Shown piece after piece: positions 32,335 through 43,643 of a stretch of DNA of 64,000 nucleotides. The notes beneath the pieces are model-generated. The model was not told where the DNA came from, made no database searches, and was given only the letters and a program-made list of their open reading frames with translations. The stretch comes from Sternotherus odoratus. Lineage: Eukaryota > Chordata > Testudines > Kinosternidae. The first letter of the stretch is position 1, and each line of letters opens with the position of its first letter. Made by a program: the position numbers and the translations under genes. The stretch is taken from the NCBI GenBank assembly GCA_032164245.1, contig JAVMKO010000020.1:12118706-12182705 (forward strand), read 5' to 3'.

Positions 32335-32620
32335 CAGGGGTAGGCAACCTATGGCACGGGTGCCAAAGGCGGCACGCGAGCTGATTTTCAGTGGCACTCA
32401 CATGGCCCGGGCACTCTGCATTTTAATTTAATTTTCAATGAAGCTTCTTAAACATTTTAAAAACCTGATTTACTTTACACACAACAATAGTTTAGTTCTA
32501 TATTATAGACTTAGAGAAAGAAACATTCTAAAAACTTTAAAATGTATTACTGTCATGCAAAACCTTCAATTAGAGTGAATAAAATGAAGACTCAGTACAT
32601 CACTTCTGAAAGGTTGCTGA
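32335..32620 (+). mobile_element. hAT MITE, second copy, right tip lost
   Basis: CAGGGGTAGGCAACCTATGG start and 'gattttcagtggcactcaca' body match 6112-6410. The right end stops at 'aggttgctga' and runs into 'gttagag', part of the expected duplication (left flank aagttaga). A few terminal bases (cccctga) are deleted. Confidence 0.85.
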
Positions 32621-32626
32621 GTTAGA

Positions 32627-33375
32627 GCATGTCCGTTTCTCTTTCCACTCCTCCCCCACAAGTCCATCATCTCCATGTGCTGCTTGAATCAAATCTCATG
32701 TCCTTTGGAGCTCTGGCTGCAAGGAAAGCAAAACACTTAAGTGTGATATACTTGGAAACTTAAAATATACAAGTACCACTATCAGGCATTTTCAAAGCCC
32801 TATAATTCTTACTACAGTGGCAATGGGGATTAGATGACCTTAGCATTCATAAAACAGCAGAACCGTGCTGCTTGGCATTGTTGATAAATTATATAGCCAA
32901 TTGCTTGACCACGCTTTTGTTTTGTTGAAACATATTCGCGACCAAATAACCACTGTCAGTCATGTTTATTAACATGGTACAGGAGAGAGGTTCTTTATGA
33001 TACCAGTCTCCAAAGAACAGTTCCGTGCTGCAGTGTTAGATTCACCTTTTGAAGGTGTGCTCCCCAGATTATACACTTCAGCTGGTATTTATGATTTTAC
33101 AAGTTACACATTTATTTACACACCATTAAAAATCCAACCTATCAGTCTGTTCAAGTTCCGTAACTGGTTCTGTTCCTTATCTCGGATTTGGATACTAGCA
33201 TTCCAGGTTCTAATCCATGATGGTACTTCCTGAGATTGTACTAAGACATAGCATGACTCTTGGTTTTTGACATTTCTTATCTGCTTGGGTCAAATGCTTG
33301 CTTCAGCAAATACAGTGACACCTGATACTTAGCATAAGTGAACAAGGTTGAGATATAGGCCATTTTATATTGGTT
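32627..33375. other. no gene recognised
   Basis: Unique AT-rich DNA. No coding signal. Confidence 0.4.
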
Positions 33376-33650
33376 CGGTCACAGAGTCCCCTTTGGGACT
33401 GTCATCTGATGAGCTGAAGCTCCCTCTAAGCCTGTTTTCCCCACCAGCTTGGGACTCCAAAGCCCTGTCTTGTTGAGCAGACACACTGGCCTGTTGCAAT
33501 ACAGACCCAGGGTCTGAACCACGCTCCCAAAGTTGCAGACTTAACTAAAAACAGCTCAGCAAGTCTTCCTGTTTCCAGCATCCTGATACCCAGTTCCCAA
33601 TGGGATCCAAACCCCAAATAAATTTGTTTTACTCTGTATAAGCTTAGTGG
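33376..33650 (-). mobile_element. LTR-like fragment
   Basis: 'cacagagtcccctttgggac', 'ggtctgaaccacgctcccaa', 'gcagacttaactaaaaacag' and 'ccaaaccccaaataaatttg' then 'tactctgtataagctta' look like part of a retroviral LTR read on the minus strand, with a TATA-like box near the last motif. I recognise the family only from general familiarity with turtle repeats. Ends not found. Confidence 0.4.
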
Positions 33651-35015
33651 GCTGGCTAGTTCTGGTTCCAGCGTGAGTCTGCATAGGCTAGAAGCTGTTT
33701 CCTTCTGACAGCTGTTCAATGGGCAGTGTGAACTCAGTTTGTCAGGTCTGTGTACTTCTGATGGGATGGGTGGTGCCAAAATCATCACTCCCGCTGGCAC
33801 TAACCCCGCTCAGCCACACCAGCCGAAAAGTTATGACTCCGTGGGGGGGTGGGGGGGTGGTGGATTCTAACGCCCCTCCTATCTGCAGAGGTGAACCCTC
33901 TCCATCGCAGGGTAGAGGCTGTGTGTTGAGGATAGCTGGTCTCTGATCCTGGTGCTCTCCCTGCTCTGGGAATAAATGAAACTCCAGTCTCAGGGGCTGT
34001 CAAGCTGGTGCTTTTACTAGCACTAAATTCACAGAAGAAGGAAAAAGACAACCACTTAGGGTGGATCTGCTTGTCACAAGCTTTTATGCTCCCCCCTCCC
34101 CCATGCAGCGTTTTTCTGGAGCAGCACAGAGACACATCACTCATACTGTACTCAATTGACACCTCTTGTATTTACTATAGCTATTGGAGTTCACCCTTTT
34201 GTTTTATTGGAGAAACCTCACTGGAACCTAATCAAATAGTTGCTCTAGAGACAAGATGGGGAGGGGGAGGGGGAGAGAGAAGAAAAGTCCAGTGATCAGT
34301 TGCTGTCAAATGAAATATCCAAGCTGATTCCCTTGATGATTACCTGACTTGTTAGCTCATCTTAAAGTATCAAAATATAAAAAGGCATTTGCCCTGACAG
34401 TTTTACAAGCCACTTAAACTTGTAAGGACATCCCTGTCAGAATCCTGTGCTTGGCCTTTATCACAAGTAATTACACCAGACAAGTGCGGAATATTTATTA
34501 GGGCACCTGCTGAGACTGACACGGGTGGAATCCTCCCACAGGCTGCGAACTTCAACTTTTAGTGCCCTCTTCAGAGTAGTCACCCCTAGCTATGGAAAGC
34601 TTAAGCCGTGTCTTCATGGTGGCCTAGCTTGGGGGGAGCAGGGGGAAGCTGTTCTCCACTTACCCCTGGTGGCTTGACGACAATAGCTGTATGTCTCCAG
34701 CACCAGGCATGGTGGTCCTTGGTTGGGGACCATAGTTTCTAATGTAACATCGATAGCATGGTGGAATTACAAGGGGAAGGTGGACGCTCAGCTCCCTCCT
34801 TTAAGTATCAGAACAGCTGCAGTAAGGATAGCTTTACGGAACCGGATTTTATGAGCGACTCTGTTTCAGGGAACTGATGGATATGCCATCAACATAGGGA
34901 TAATAATGAAGCAGTGGCACTCGGCAGCAGTGGCTGAGTGTCACCCTGGCCGTTCTCACTCACAAGCAAGAAAAGGGGACGCGAATGAATCGATCACAAT
35001 AAGAATGGATGTCCC
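33651..35015. other. no gene recognised
   Basis: GC-richer than its surroundings at 33800-33980, with G runs at 33842-33860. May continue the LTR-like element, but I see no ends. No gene. Confidence 0.35.
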
Positions 35016-35110
35016 CTAGCTCGGGGTGGCCAAACTTACTGAGCCATGTATATCAACCTTCAGAAATTTGCGAGCTGGGGTGTGTGTGTGTGTGTGCAGG
35101 GCTTTGGTGG
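35016..35110 (+). mobile_element. eroded hAT-type end fragment
   Basis: 'ggggtggccaaacttactga' and 'gagccatgtatatcaacctt' resemble the left end of a third hAT family related to 6737-7090. It then runs into a (TG)n microsatellite at about 35081-35096. Confidence 0.4.
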
Positions 35111-35139
35111 GGAGAACTTTGACTCTGACCACAGACTCC

Positions 35140-35330
35140 CTGTTCCTCTGGCCTTGGACAAATTGCTTAGACTGCCTCAATTCCCTGTAAAATGAGCACA
35201 ATCCTTCCTTTGTTTGGTCTATTTAGAGTGTAAACTCTGCAATGTGGACTGCCCCTTACTCCGTGTGTGTACCACACGTGGCTCAAGGTGGCCCTGATCT
35301 CAGGTGTGGTTTCTAATGCTGCTGCTTCTA
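35140..35330 (+). repeat. MIR/L2-type fragment
   Basis: 'ctggccttggacaaattgct', 'ctcaattccctgtaaaatga' and 'gtaaactctgcaatgtgg' follow MIR body then tail. Confidence 0.5.
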
Positions 35331-36225
35331 AAATTATTTTTAAAACTGAATTTAGTGCTGGAAGGGATTAGCAAGTCTGGTGGCCTGAATCCTCTTTGCG
35401 TCCCTATAGAAATAGTACAGCATGGGCAGAGAGATGTTAAATTTCCCCTGCATGCTAACTCTGACCTGAAAGGGCAAGAGGTGGAGTTTGGTCTCCATGG
35501 TTCATTCAATCCCTGGGTATATTGCTGCTGCAGCCACTGAGAGAGGCTGTTAGTGCCTGTTTTGATTTAGATGACTATCTATGTGAAATAGGATTGAAAT
35601 CAGTTTGCAGTGGGTTTTCACTGATGTGGGGAGTTCACCAATCTGTTTTGCAATGGATACCAGATCTGGACCAGTAGCAAGGAGGTAAAAGTCTCTCTAT
35701 AACTTTCCTAAGACCAACAGTCACCAGAGCGCCTTTAAAAACCTTTAATAAAATATTTGATTTGAAGGCAACTTTTTTCCCCCATAAAGCCTCAAAGTCA
35801 GACCCTGCTCTTTACAACAATTACCATGTCACATCAGGAAAAAACTATGTAAATTATACATCATGTCTCAGTATGAAGCCTCTTTTGCATCTGAGCTCAA
35901 ATCTATTTGAGGATAATAAACGGGGAGCAGGATGGATTTACTTATAAAATCCGAGGGATGTAGCTACCTCCGGGGTGTGTGCTGGGAAGGGGGGATGTTT
36001 GTTTAATGCTGTAAATCTGATCCCATCTGCATGTGCTTGACAAAGACTCTGTACCACACTGAAGTCAGGATTTTCCTTATTATTCTCTCTCTGTCAGGTA
36101 AGGCAGAAAAAGAAATCTGATGTTTTGACATAGATCTCGCTGATAAATTGTGCCCTAATGGATTGCTTTCTTCCTTCTCCATTGTGTCCACTCATCACTG
36201 CCTGTCCTACTTTGTCCCATCTTGG
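35331..36225. other. no gene recognised
   Basis: Unique DNA. No coding or repeat signal I can support. Confidence 0.4.
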
Positions 36226-37041
36226 AGAACATAAGAGTGGCCAGACTGGGTCAGACCAAAGGTCCATCTAGGAACCTGTCTTCTGACAGTGGCCAATGCC
36301 AGGTGTCCCAAAGGGAATGAACAGAACAGGGAATCATCAAGTGATCCATCCCCTATCACCCATTCCCAGTTTCTGGCAAACAGAGGCTAGGGACACCATC
36401 CCTGTCCATCCTGGTTAATAGCTATTGGTGGACCTATCCTCTGAGCTTATCTAGTTTTTTTTAACCCTATTGTAAATAGTCTTGGCCTTCACAACATCTT
36501 CTGGCAAGGAGTTCCTCAGGTTGACACTGCATTGTGTGGGGGAAAAAACTTCCTTTTGTTTATTTTAAACCTGCTGCCTATTAGTTTCATTTAGTGGCTC
36601 CTAGTTCTTGTGTTATGAGAAGGAGTAAATAATACTTATTTACTTTCTCTACACCAGTTGTGATTTTATAGAGCCCAGTCATATCCTCCCCTCAGTTGTC
36701 TCCCCTCATATGGAAGCTGTTCCATACCCCTATCATTTTGGTTGCCCTTTTCTAAGCCTTTTCCAATTCTAATATCTTTTTTGAGATGAGATGACCACAT
36801 CTGCATGCAGTATTCAAGATGTGGGTGTACCATGGATTTGATATAGAGGCACTATATTTTCTGTCTTCTCTATCCCTTTTTTAATGTTTCCCAATGTTCT
36901 GTTCATTTTTTTGACTGCTGCTGCACAGTGAGTGGATGTTTTCAGAGAACTCTCCACAATGGCTCCAAGATCTTTCTTTCAGCCAATTTAGACCCTATCA
37001 TTTTATATGTAATGTTGGAATTATGTTTTCCAACATGCATT
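36226..37041 (-). mobile_element. CR1-type LINE 3' untranslated region, about 0.8 kb, minus
   Basis: From left: 'gaacataagagtggccagac', 'tgggtcagaccaaaggtcca', 'gacagtggccaatgccaggt', 'caaggagttcctcaggttga', 'gttgcccttttctaagcctt' and 'gcagtattcaagatgtgggt'. This is the complement of a CR1 subfamily 3' region running into the end of the reverse transcriptase ORF ('ccaagatctttctttcagcc'). Too diverged for an open frame. Confidence 0.75.
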
Positions 37042-38089
37042 GTTGAGCTGCCGTCTGTGCAGCATCTGCTATCCTAAACAGCCTCCTTCTCCCTCCTGCT
37101 ATCCCATCCTTGCAGATAGGGGATGGTCTTCTAGTTAAAACCTAGAACTAGGACACTCAGGAATTGGGTGCAGATTTTCTAATGTGAAGTAAAAGGAACT
37201 CGGAACTTCTGGAGAACCACCCCATGCTCTCGTCCCTTGAGGCCAGATGCCCAGCTGGTAGGAATTCTTCCTTTGACTTCAATGCAGCTCTGACAAGTTA
37301 AGAGGCCAGCTGAGGGTATGTTCCTTTATGCCTAGTAGAACAACTTCAGTCCAGTGCTGTGGCTTCTGTTAGAAAATACACAGTCCCCTTTGGGCATGGA
37401 ATAGATTCTTCTTGCTAATTAACTTTTAAAGGGGTATTTATGATTCACTGAAACAGACAAAGTATTATAAATCCAGCATATAGTCCATCTGACCCTTCTG
37501 AAGAATCAGTGTGCCCCCAATCCTTTTCTCCCCATCAAACCTTTTCAGAAACCTTCTTTGAGCTGTGTGAATACTGCAACCCAACGAAGCGTCCGATGTA
37601 GGTCCCTGGATTTCCATGATTGGCAGTTAACAATGGTTCATAAATACCCAGTAGGTATTTGAATTTGTTCAGATATGCTTTTCGCACATAGCGATTAAAT
37701 GTGCAATATGGAACACCCTGGGGACAGAATGGGGCTTGGGACTGAGAACTTTTCAGCTCTAGAGGAATGATTCTAGAATACAGCATTAGTGATTAAAAGT
37801 TATTGCCATCTGATGGACTTTCTGGAGGCCTGCAGGGAAGGAAGTGCTGGGGGCGGGGGAGAGAGAGAGCTCCTTCTAGTACCTAGTGGGACAAAAGTCC
37901 ACAACATACAAACAACCACAGTAACCACCTGGCACTTTGGGTGACAGTCTTAACAGTGACATCAAAGATGTGCCGTCCAGGATGAATACATAATATCCAG
38001 CACTGTGAGGGTTTAGAAGTTGTAGGGCTGCCATCTATGCTGGAGAAGGTGGAAACATTCTCCTTTGTTCTTAATTGTTGGATATTTGG
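37042..38089. other. no gene recognised
   Basis: Unique DNA. The minus-strand frame at 37535-37786 is unremarkable. Confidence 0.4.
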
Positions 38090-38637
38090 CTTCAGAAGCC
38101 ATCTCCTCCTGCCTGAAGTGCAGTGGGGGCAAAAGACCTATCTGGCTTCAAGACGAAGCTTGATAAGTTTATGGAGGAGATGGTGTGATGGGATAATATA
38201 ATTTTGGCATTTGATCTTTGACTATGGTAATAGATGGGCCTGGTGGCATATGATGGGAAGTTGGAGGGGATGGGATCTAAGTTACTACAGAGAATTCTTT
38301 CCTGGGTGTCTAGCTGGTGAGTCTTTCCCACATGCTCAGGGTTCAGCTGATCGATATGTTTGGGGTCGGGAAGGAATTTTCCTCTAGGGCAGATTGGCAG
38401 AGACCCTGGAGGTTTTTTGCCTTCCTCTGCAGCAAGGGGCATGGGTCACTTGCTGGAAGATTCTCTGTACCTGGAAGTCCTTAAACCAAGATTTGAGGAC
38501 TTCAATAGCTCAGATATAGGTGAGAGGTATATTGCAGGATTGGGTGGGTAAAATTCTGTGGCCTGCGTTGTGCAGGAGGTCAGACTAGATGATCATAATG
38601 GTCCCTTCTGACCTTAAAGTCTATGAGTCTATGAGTC
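38090..38637 (+). mobile_element. CR1 LINE 3' region with the end of ORF2
   Basis: The codons at 38141-38188 read SGFKTKLDKFMEEMV followed by a stop, matching the usual last residues of CR1 ORF2 (FKTKLDKFLEEMV-like). The 3' untranslated region follows ('ggtcgggaaggaattttcct', 'cctggaggttttttgccttc', 'gtgcaggaggtcagactaga'). It ends 'ctatgagtctatgagt', a short tandem 3' terminus typical of CR1. Confidence 0.8.
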
Positions 38638-39590
38638 AATTTTTAAATCTATTGTAAAGACATTTCTAGTTTCATATCCCCCTCCCCTGCAAAAAATTTT
38701 TATTTGTTTTTTTTTCCCTCCAGTTTTTTGCCTTTCTCCATCTCCATTTTCAGGGTAAAATGGGGAAGGAAAGGTGGGAAAACACCAAAATCAAAAATAT
38801 TCACTGACAACTTAAAAACCAAATAACTTGTTCATACTGAAAACCTGTAGAATGGAAACTTTTTTCTGAAAAAAAATCCTTAGGTTTTTGACCCATTCTA
38901 GTCTAGTGGTTATAATAACAAGGCTTTCTGAGAGCAGTATCTAATTGTGTTCAAATATTAATTAAATCACGCTGAGTGAAATGCAAAAGTCTCTCCCAAG
39001 ATAAATCCTTTTTATTAATCATCAAACCACCAAAAACTGTGGTATTAGTAATACTCCATCAGTGGAAGGTTTAAAGCACAAAATAACTATCCTATTAAGT
39101 TGAAATGAAACAAGGTTAAGTGTATTTGGGGCATTTTATTTAAAGTGTTTTCCGCTCATGAAACAGTGATGTACATAAAAAAATAATAATCCAGACTCTG
39201 TCAGCCAGTACACTTTTCTCCCCTCTAATTGGGGAGCTAATTGCAGAGAGAGTCCTCATGGTCTGAAGTCCAAGGGAAAAAAGCTGGGATAATTACAAGA
39301 ATTAATTTCAAATGAAGGAGACAGTAGTGACTCAGGAATAGTTTATGGAGACTTTTCAATGGTGACAGCCAGAACCATTAAAATCTCTGAAGTGCATTAA
39401 TGGTGCAGCTTCTGGATTAAAATTAGCTAGCATTAAGCAGCGGAACTGACATTGTAAGAATCAAAGGATCTGATTCCCCTCTTGTTGAGACATACAACAT
39501 ATCCCAGGTCAGGTATTTGTACTGGTTTATATGAACAGGTGGGAGTGATCTAAACACATGTGTGTGGTTGGTTTGTTTTTGACCGCAATA
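38638..39590. other. unique DNA; candidate conserved non-coding block at about 39120-39430
   Basis: 39120-39430 contains 'ctaattggggagctaattgc', 'aattacaagaattaatttca' and 'agtgcattaatggtgcag': many ATTA/TAAT sites in repeat-free DNA. This is the best of the candidate enhancer-like blocks by eye, still untested. Confidence 0.35.
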
Positions 39591-40250
39591 TCTATAAAGG
39601 AGTATGATCAATTTATCAAAATAGTTATACCAGAGTAACCCTGCTGTGGATGCAGTTATAGCAGAATCAAAACTCCTTATAATATATAGCATCTTTCTCT
39701 TTCCATATAGGACTAAACTAGATCAATATAAACATACTTGTACCAATATATTTGCATCTACAGTAAGAGGGGTCAATATCACTTTAATGGTATACTTAAA
39801 GTGGTATAACTTGTGCATAGACAAGGCCTTATTTTGGTTTGAGTGGTTTATTTCAGTTTACCTTAAACTTGTTCCTAAGCAGTTTTTTATAAAGCCTGTT
39901 TTAAGCTGAAATGAGTGGCCACATAGCCTTTTGAACAGGTTTGAGTAAATTTAATTTCAAATCAAACCTTAGAGGTTTGTCTACACATGCAAATTGTACC
40001 AGTATAGTTAAAGTAGTACAACCCCCTCTTAGTGTGTATAGCGATTCCTGTACAGCAATGGGAATGAGCTATACCAGTACCAGGGGTCTGTATACCCATA
40101 TCACGGTGCCCACACTTAGAGATTGTATCAATTTAACTCTTTCATAGAAAATTGCACCCCTAACCACCATAGTTAAATTGGTACAAAACCTGTGTGCCTT
40201 AAATCAGTGCAACTCTACAAGCAACAAATCTTTGTACTGGAAAAAAAAAA
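39591..40250. repeat. old MITE-type repeats, 'accagtatagttaaagt' family
   Basis: Related segments at about 39640-39830 and 39963-40210 share 'taccagtatagttaaagtag', 'gtttgtctacacatgcaaat' and 'gcatagacaaggcc', the ends being inverted to each other. Diverged and possibly tandem. Confidence 0.4.
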
Positions 40251-40293
40251 CAGAAGCAAATTCTACTAAAGCAATGTAGTTACAAGAGGGGAA

Positions 40294-40470
40294 GAGTGTG
40301 TCTACACTAAATAATGTTGTTAGCTTAGCTATGTCGGTCATGAACGGGGGAGGAGCAGAGCCCTTTACTTAACATAGCAATGCTATCAAAACTCCTAACA
40401 AAGACACGGTTATGTCGACATAAGAGCACTTCTGTTGACATAGCTAGTCTCATTTGGAGGGGTCCAGTGA
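40294..40470. repeat. old MITE-type repeat with 'tatgtcgacata' motif
   Basis: 'gtgtgtctacactaaataat' at left and 'ggttatgtcgacataagagc' to the right resemble the 16088-16345 MITE group. No coding sequence. Confidence 0.35.
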
Positions 40471-41059
40471 GCTCCTCGGCCAGCTTTCTTAAAACTCTTG
40501 GATGCAAGTTATGTATTTCTGCTGATTTAAAAAATGTCTAACCTCATTAGCTTCAATTTAACATCCTCCAGTGATACTAGTGGAATGTTATCATGATATG
40601 AGAATATATTATTCCCTCCCCAGAACAGAAATATTTATTGAACACTTTTGCCTTTTCTGTATTATTGATAAAGGACTCTGCACTTAGTCAATACGTTCTG
40701 ATCCCTTTAAGCAGCCAAAAGTAGGGCAAGATGGGGAGAGATGATTGCGAGTGGTAAGCAAAGGGAAAAGTGTTTTTTGGAGAGAGAAGTTCTCATTCTG
40801 TGCACAGGACAACACAGGACAGTAGAATGTGTCCCAGACTGCTACAGTCAGATCTGAGCTTGGTTTTGCAGTCCTCAAAGTTAACAGCATTTAAAACCTG
40901 GGTTTTGATTCTGGCCTGAAACTAGCTATAATCTTATAGGTAGAAGTGAAGGGAAAGGGAAGGAAGACAAACTGTCTCTAAGTCCAGCCTTAAAGGGAAT
41001 TTTCCCTCAGAAGTCTGGTGGCCATATATTCAGCACTAGTTGAATATAGTGAATTGAAT
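40471..41059. other. no gene recognised
   Basis: Unique DNA. Confidence 0.4.
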
Positions 41060-41155
41060 TCTAATCTGATGTCCACTAGTTTTACATCAATGTAACTGAC
41101 TTCAATGGAGTTGTTAGAGATTTACCGCAGTGTAACTGAGGGTACAGTTCTACTC
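41060..41155. repeat. old repeat fragment, family of 12340-12485
   Basis: 'ttttacatcaatgtaactga' and 'cttcaatggagttgttagag' then 'ttaccgcagtgtaactga' match. Confidence 0.5.
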
Positions 41156-41498
41156 ACACGCTACCCATTGTGCAGTTAGTTCATGCGTCTCAGGAATGCT
41201 TTCTTCCCACCCCCTGTTCTCACTGTGAAAAACACTAATTTAAATTCATGCTCGTACTTCTTATGAACTATGAGTCAGAAGAATAAAAGCATTTAATGAA
41301 ATTATTGTCTTCCCAAGCGTGGAAAGGGAAAAAGGGAAAAGCATAAAATGTTTTATGGGAAACCCTTTGAAAACGAGTCTCACTCATGTAGCCACTTCTT
41401 TAGTAGAATGTGTAACTCAATATGTTCCTTTCTTGTGCACTGGTTCATAAAGAAGATGATTGCTAATGCTATTGATATTTCTCAGCTGAGCTATTCTG
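41156..41498. other. no gene recognised
   Basis: Unique DNA. Confidence 0.4.
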
Positions 41499-41580
41499 CA
41501 GCCATATACCGCCTCAGGCGATGATCTCGCAAGCTGCGCAGCGTTGTCTCTGGGCTAGTACTTGGATGGGAGATCTCAGA
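41499..41580 (+). repeat. 5S-rRNA-derived sequence (SINE head or 5S pseudogene)
   Basis: 'gccatataccgcc' near the start, 'tgatctcgcaagctgcgcag' (compare 5S tgatctcggaagctaagcag) and a perfect 'tagtacttggatgggaga' (5S box C, 41557-41574) follow the order of vertebrate 5S rRNA. About 20 bases between the first two blocks are missing. Not a functional 5S gene. It could be the head of a 5S-derived SINE (SINE3/AmnSINE-like), but the following DNA does not show a body I recognise. Confidence 0.75.
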
Positions 41581-41614
41581 AACAATCCCAGCAATTAAAA
41601 TAAAATCTCAAGCA

Positions 41615-41735
41615 CTTGGCTGATTTTGGAGTCTAAGCCCCATTGACTTTCCATAAGAACTGGACTCCTAAGTGCCCAAGACTCTTGAAAATGGAACGTA
41701 GCCTCCTTAGACACTTACAAAGATTTTTGCCCTTA
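41615..41735. repeat. palindromic repeat, family of 7780-7890
   Basis: 'gattttggagtctaagcccc', 'attgactttccataagaact' and 'ctcctaagtgcccaagactc' then 'ttgaaaatgg' match. Confidence 0.4.
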
Positions 41736-42189
41736 GGGATTTAGTCGGTAGCCTTCTTCTGAAACAACACTGTCGTGATGACTGGAGTTATGCGGGGAGG
41801 CTAGAGATGCCAGTTTGTGGTTAGATAGGTGGCTACCTGCCCTTATCTTTAACTCCCCTATGTGCCTTTGAAAAATGACCCCTCAACATTAATGGACTTT
41901 AAAGAAATGTTAAGATTATCCAGTCTGACTTCCTGAATAACAAAGACCACAGACGTTCACCTACTAATTCCTGCCGCAGAAAGACAATAAGCGACACAGC
42001 TATGTTTCTAAGCACATTTTGCAAGTGGAGTGGTGATTACATTCTACACCCCTGAAACTTTGTCTGCTGGGAAATATTTTTCATTTCCTGCCCCAGCATT
42101 TTCTAGTGTGAGGCTAGGCATATTCAGTACAACCCACATTCCATTCCAGGTGGCTGCATTTGAGTCCTGAATGAATTGATACTTGAATA
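41736..42189. other. no gene recognised
   Basis: Unique DNA. Confidence 0.4.
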
Positions 42190-42300
42190 TATAAAACTGC
42201 AAAGAGTTTGGGGATGCTTCAGGATGAAAGGCACTATGGAAACATAAGGCATTTATTCCTTATCCATATTGCCGCCATCATTATTATTACACAGGTTTTA
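42190..42300 (+). repeat. MIR-type tail
   Basis: 'gagtttggggatgcttcagg' then 'atgaaaggcactatggaaac' and a terminal ATTATTATT is the MIR/CORE-SINE tail. Confidence 0.5.
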
Positions 42301-42376
42301 AATTGCCTCTTGAAAATCATTTCTCTCTTCATTGTGCTGGCATCTCTGTAAAGATACAAAGCACATAAATACAACA

Positions 42377-42574
42377 ATCAGAGAGGTAGCCGTGTTAGTC
42401 TGGAATAGCAGAGGTAACAATGTCCTGTGGCACCTTAAAGACTAACTATAAAGTTTTGAAGCATAAGCTTTCGTGGGCTAATACCCACTTCCACGGAGTG
42501 GGTATTAGCCCACGAAAGCTTATGCTTCAAAACTTTATAGTTAGTCTTTAAGGTGCCACAGGACTTTGTTACCT
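42377..42574 (-). mobile_element. PLE fold-back, 198 bp, perfect 12-bp target duplication
   Basis: ATAAATACAACA occurs at 42365-42376 and 42575-42586. The element has a 36-nt unpaired left end (42377-42412: atcagagaggtagccgtgtt...), then an arm from 42413 to about 42489 and its inverted partner from about 42497 to 42573. The spacer is about seven bases. Arms contain 'gtggcaccttaaagactaac' and 'gcataagctttcgtgggc'. The inverted arm ends at gttacc, the same place as in 61915-62133. Confidence 0.92.
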
Positions 42575-42586
42575 ATAAATACAACA

Positions 42587-43480
42587 GATATTAGAGAACA
42601 CAAGCATTGAGCGAGGTCGTCCATCCCCCCCCCCCCCCGCTAACCAATTGGATTTAGTTTGTACTAAATTAAAGTCCCAAGAAACCAAAAGAAGCAAACT
42701 AATATGAAATAAGAAACTCAGAATAATTTTTTGAATTACTTTTGATCTATAAAAACAACAACCCCTGAATGGTAGATCCCAATTCCTGAAGAAATCCAGA
42801 GGGGTTCTCAATATGAAGAAAAGTGCAGCATTTTCAGCTCCACGCTCTCAGCCTATGAGGTATGTGTGTGGGGAGGGGTTCAGTTAACTGCATTTGGACT
42901 TTGGCAATACACATCATATATCTTTACATAGTGCCAACATTTCTGGTGCCAAGGAAGCCCTCTAAGTCCTGTGAATATTTCATCCTGGAAATAGACTGCT
43001 TCTCCCGGACCCATTCTCCCCATAGATGGTGCATTCTATTTTGAGTAGTACATCATCAGAGCAACTCATTCTGGTGATGAATTACTCGTACATGTTATCA
43101 GATGGGCCCATTCTGATACTCGTGCATCATCTGGAGTATTAGACTAATATATCAACAGAGTGAGCTGTTGCTCTGAGTATGCACCTCACACGCGTACATC
43201 ATCACACGCACATGTTCTGCTAGAAGGGTGCAGCGCAATAGGCTACCCTGATGGTGTCCCACTCAAAAGATTAGAGCCTCTATCAGAAGAAGGCCTAGGT
43301 AGGGCCTGACTCAATACAAGTACTGGCTGATATGTCATGTGGAACATTAGGAACAGCAAACTTGACTTGTGAGGGACCAAGGAGGAATGTTGGGCCAAAT
43401 TTTCAAAAGGCCTGAGCTCCCAGCACCTCTCATGGTCCCTCAGGATGCTCTTTAAAATCTGGAAAAAGAACAAAGGGTTT
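42587..43480. other. unique DNA; C-run at about 42627-42640
   Basis: A poly-C tract, otherwise no feature. An older repeat scrap ('caaattttcaaaaggcctga') lies at about 43395-43415. Confidence 0.4.
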
Positions 43481-43643
43481 CATAGAATCTCAGAGTTGGA
43501 AGGGACCGCAGGAGATCATCTAGTCCACCCCCCTGCTCAAAGCAGGACCAATCCCATTTTTGCCCCATAGCCCCCTCAAGGATTGAACTCACAACCCTGG
43601 GTTTAGCAGGCCAATGCTCAAACCACTGAGCTATCCCTCCCCA
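43481..43643 (-). mobile_element. tRNA-derived SINE with CR1 tail (tortoise Pol III/SINE type)
   Basis: On the minus strand: 'gggatagctcagtggtttga' is a tRNA 5' part with box A, 'gggttgtgagttcaatcctt' is box B, then a spacer, then the CR1 3' end ('attggtcctgctttgagcag', 'ggtcccttccaactctgaga', 'ttctatga'). SINEs of this design, borrowing the 3' end of CR1 for retrotransposition, are a known feature of cryptodiran turtles. Best single marker of the host lineage in the window. Confidence 0.85.

Noticed and set aside
41499..41580. Functional 5S rRNA gene
   Set aside because: About 20 internal bases are missing and box A is altered. Only box C is intact.
43565..43643. Stand-alone tRNA gene on the minus strand
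   Set aside because: Boxes A and B are present but the sequence runs directly into a CR1 tail, as in a SINE, and does not fold as a complete tRNA by eye.
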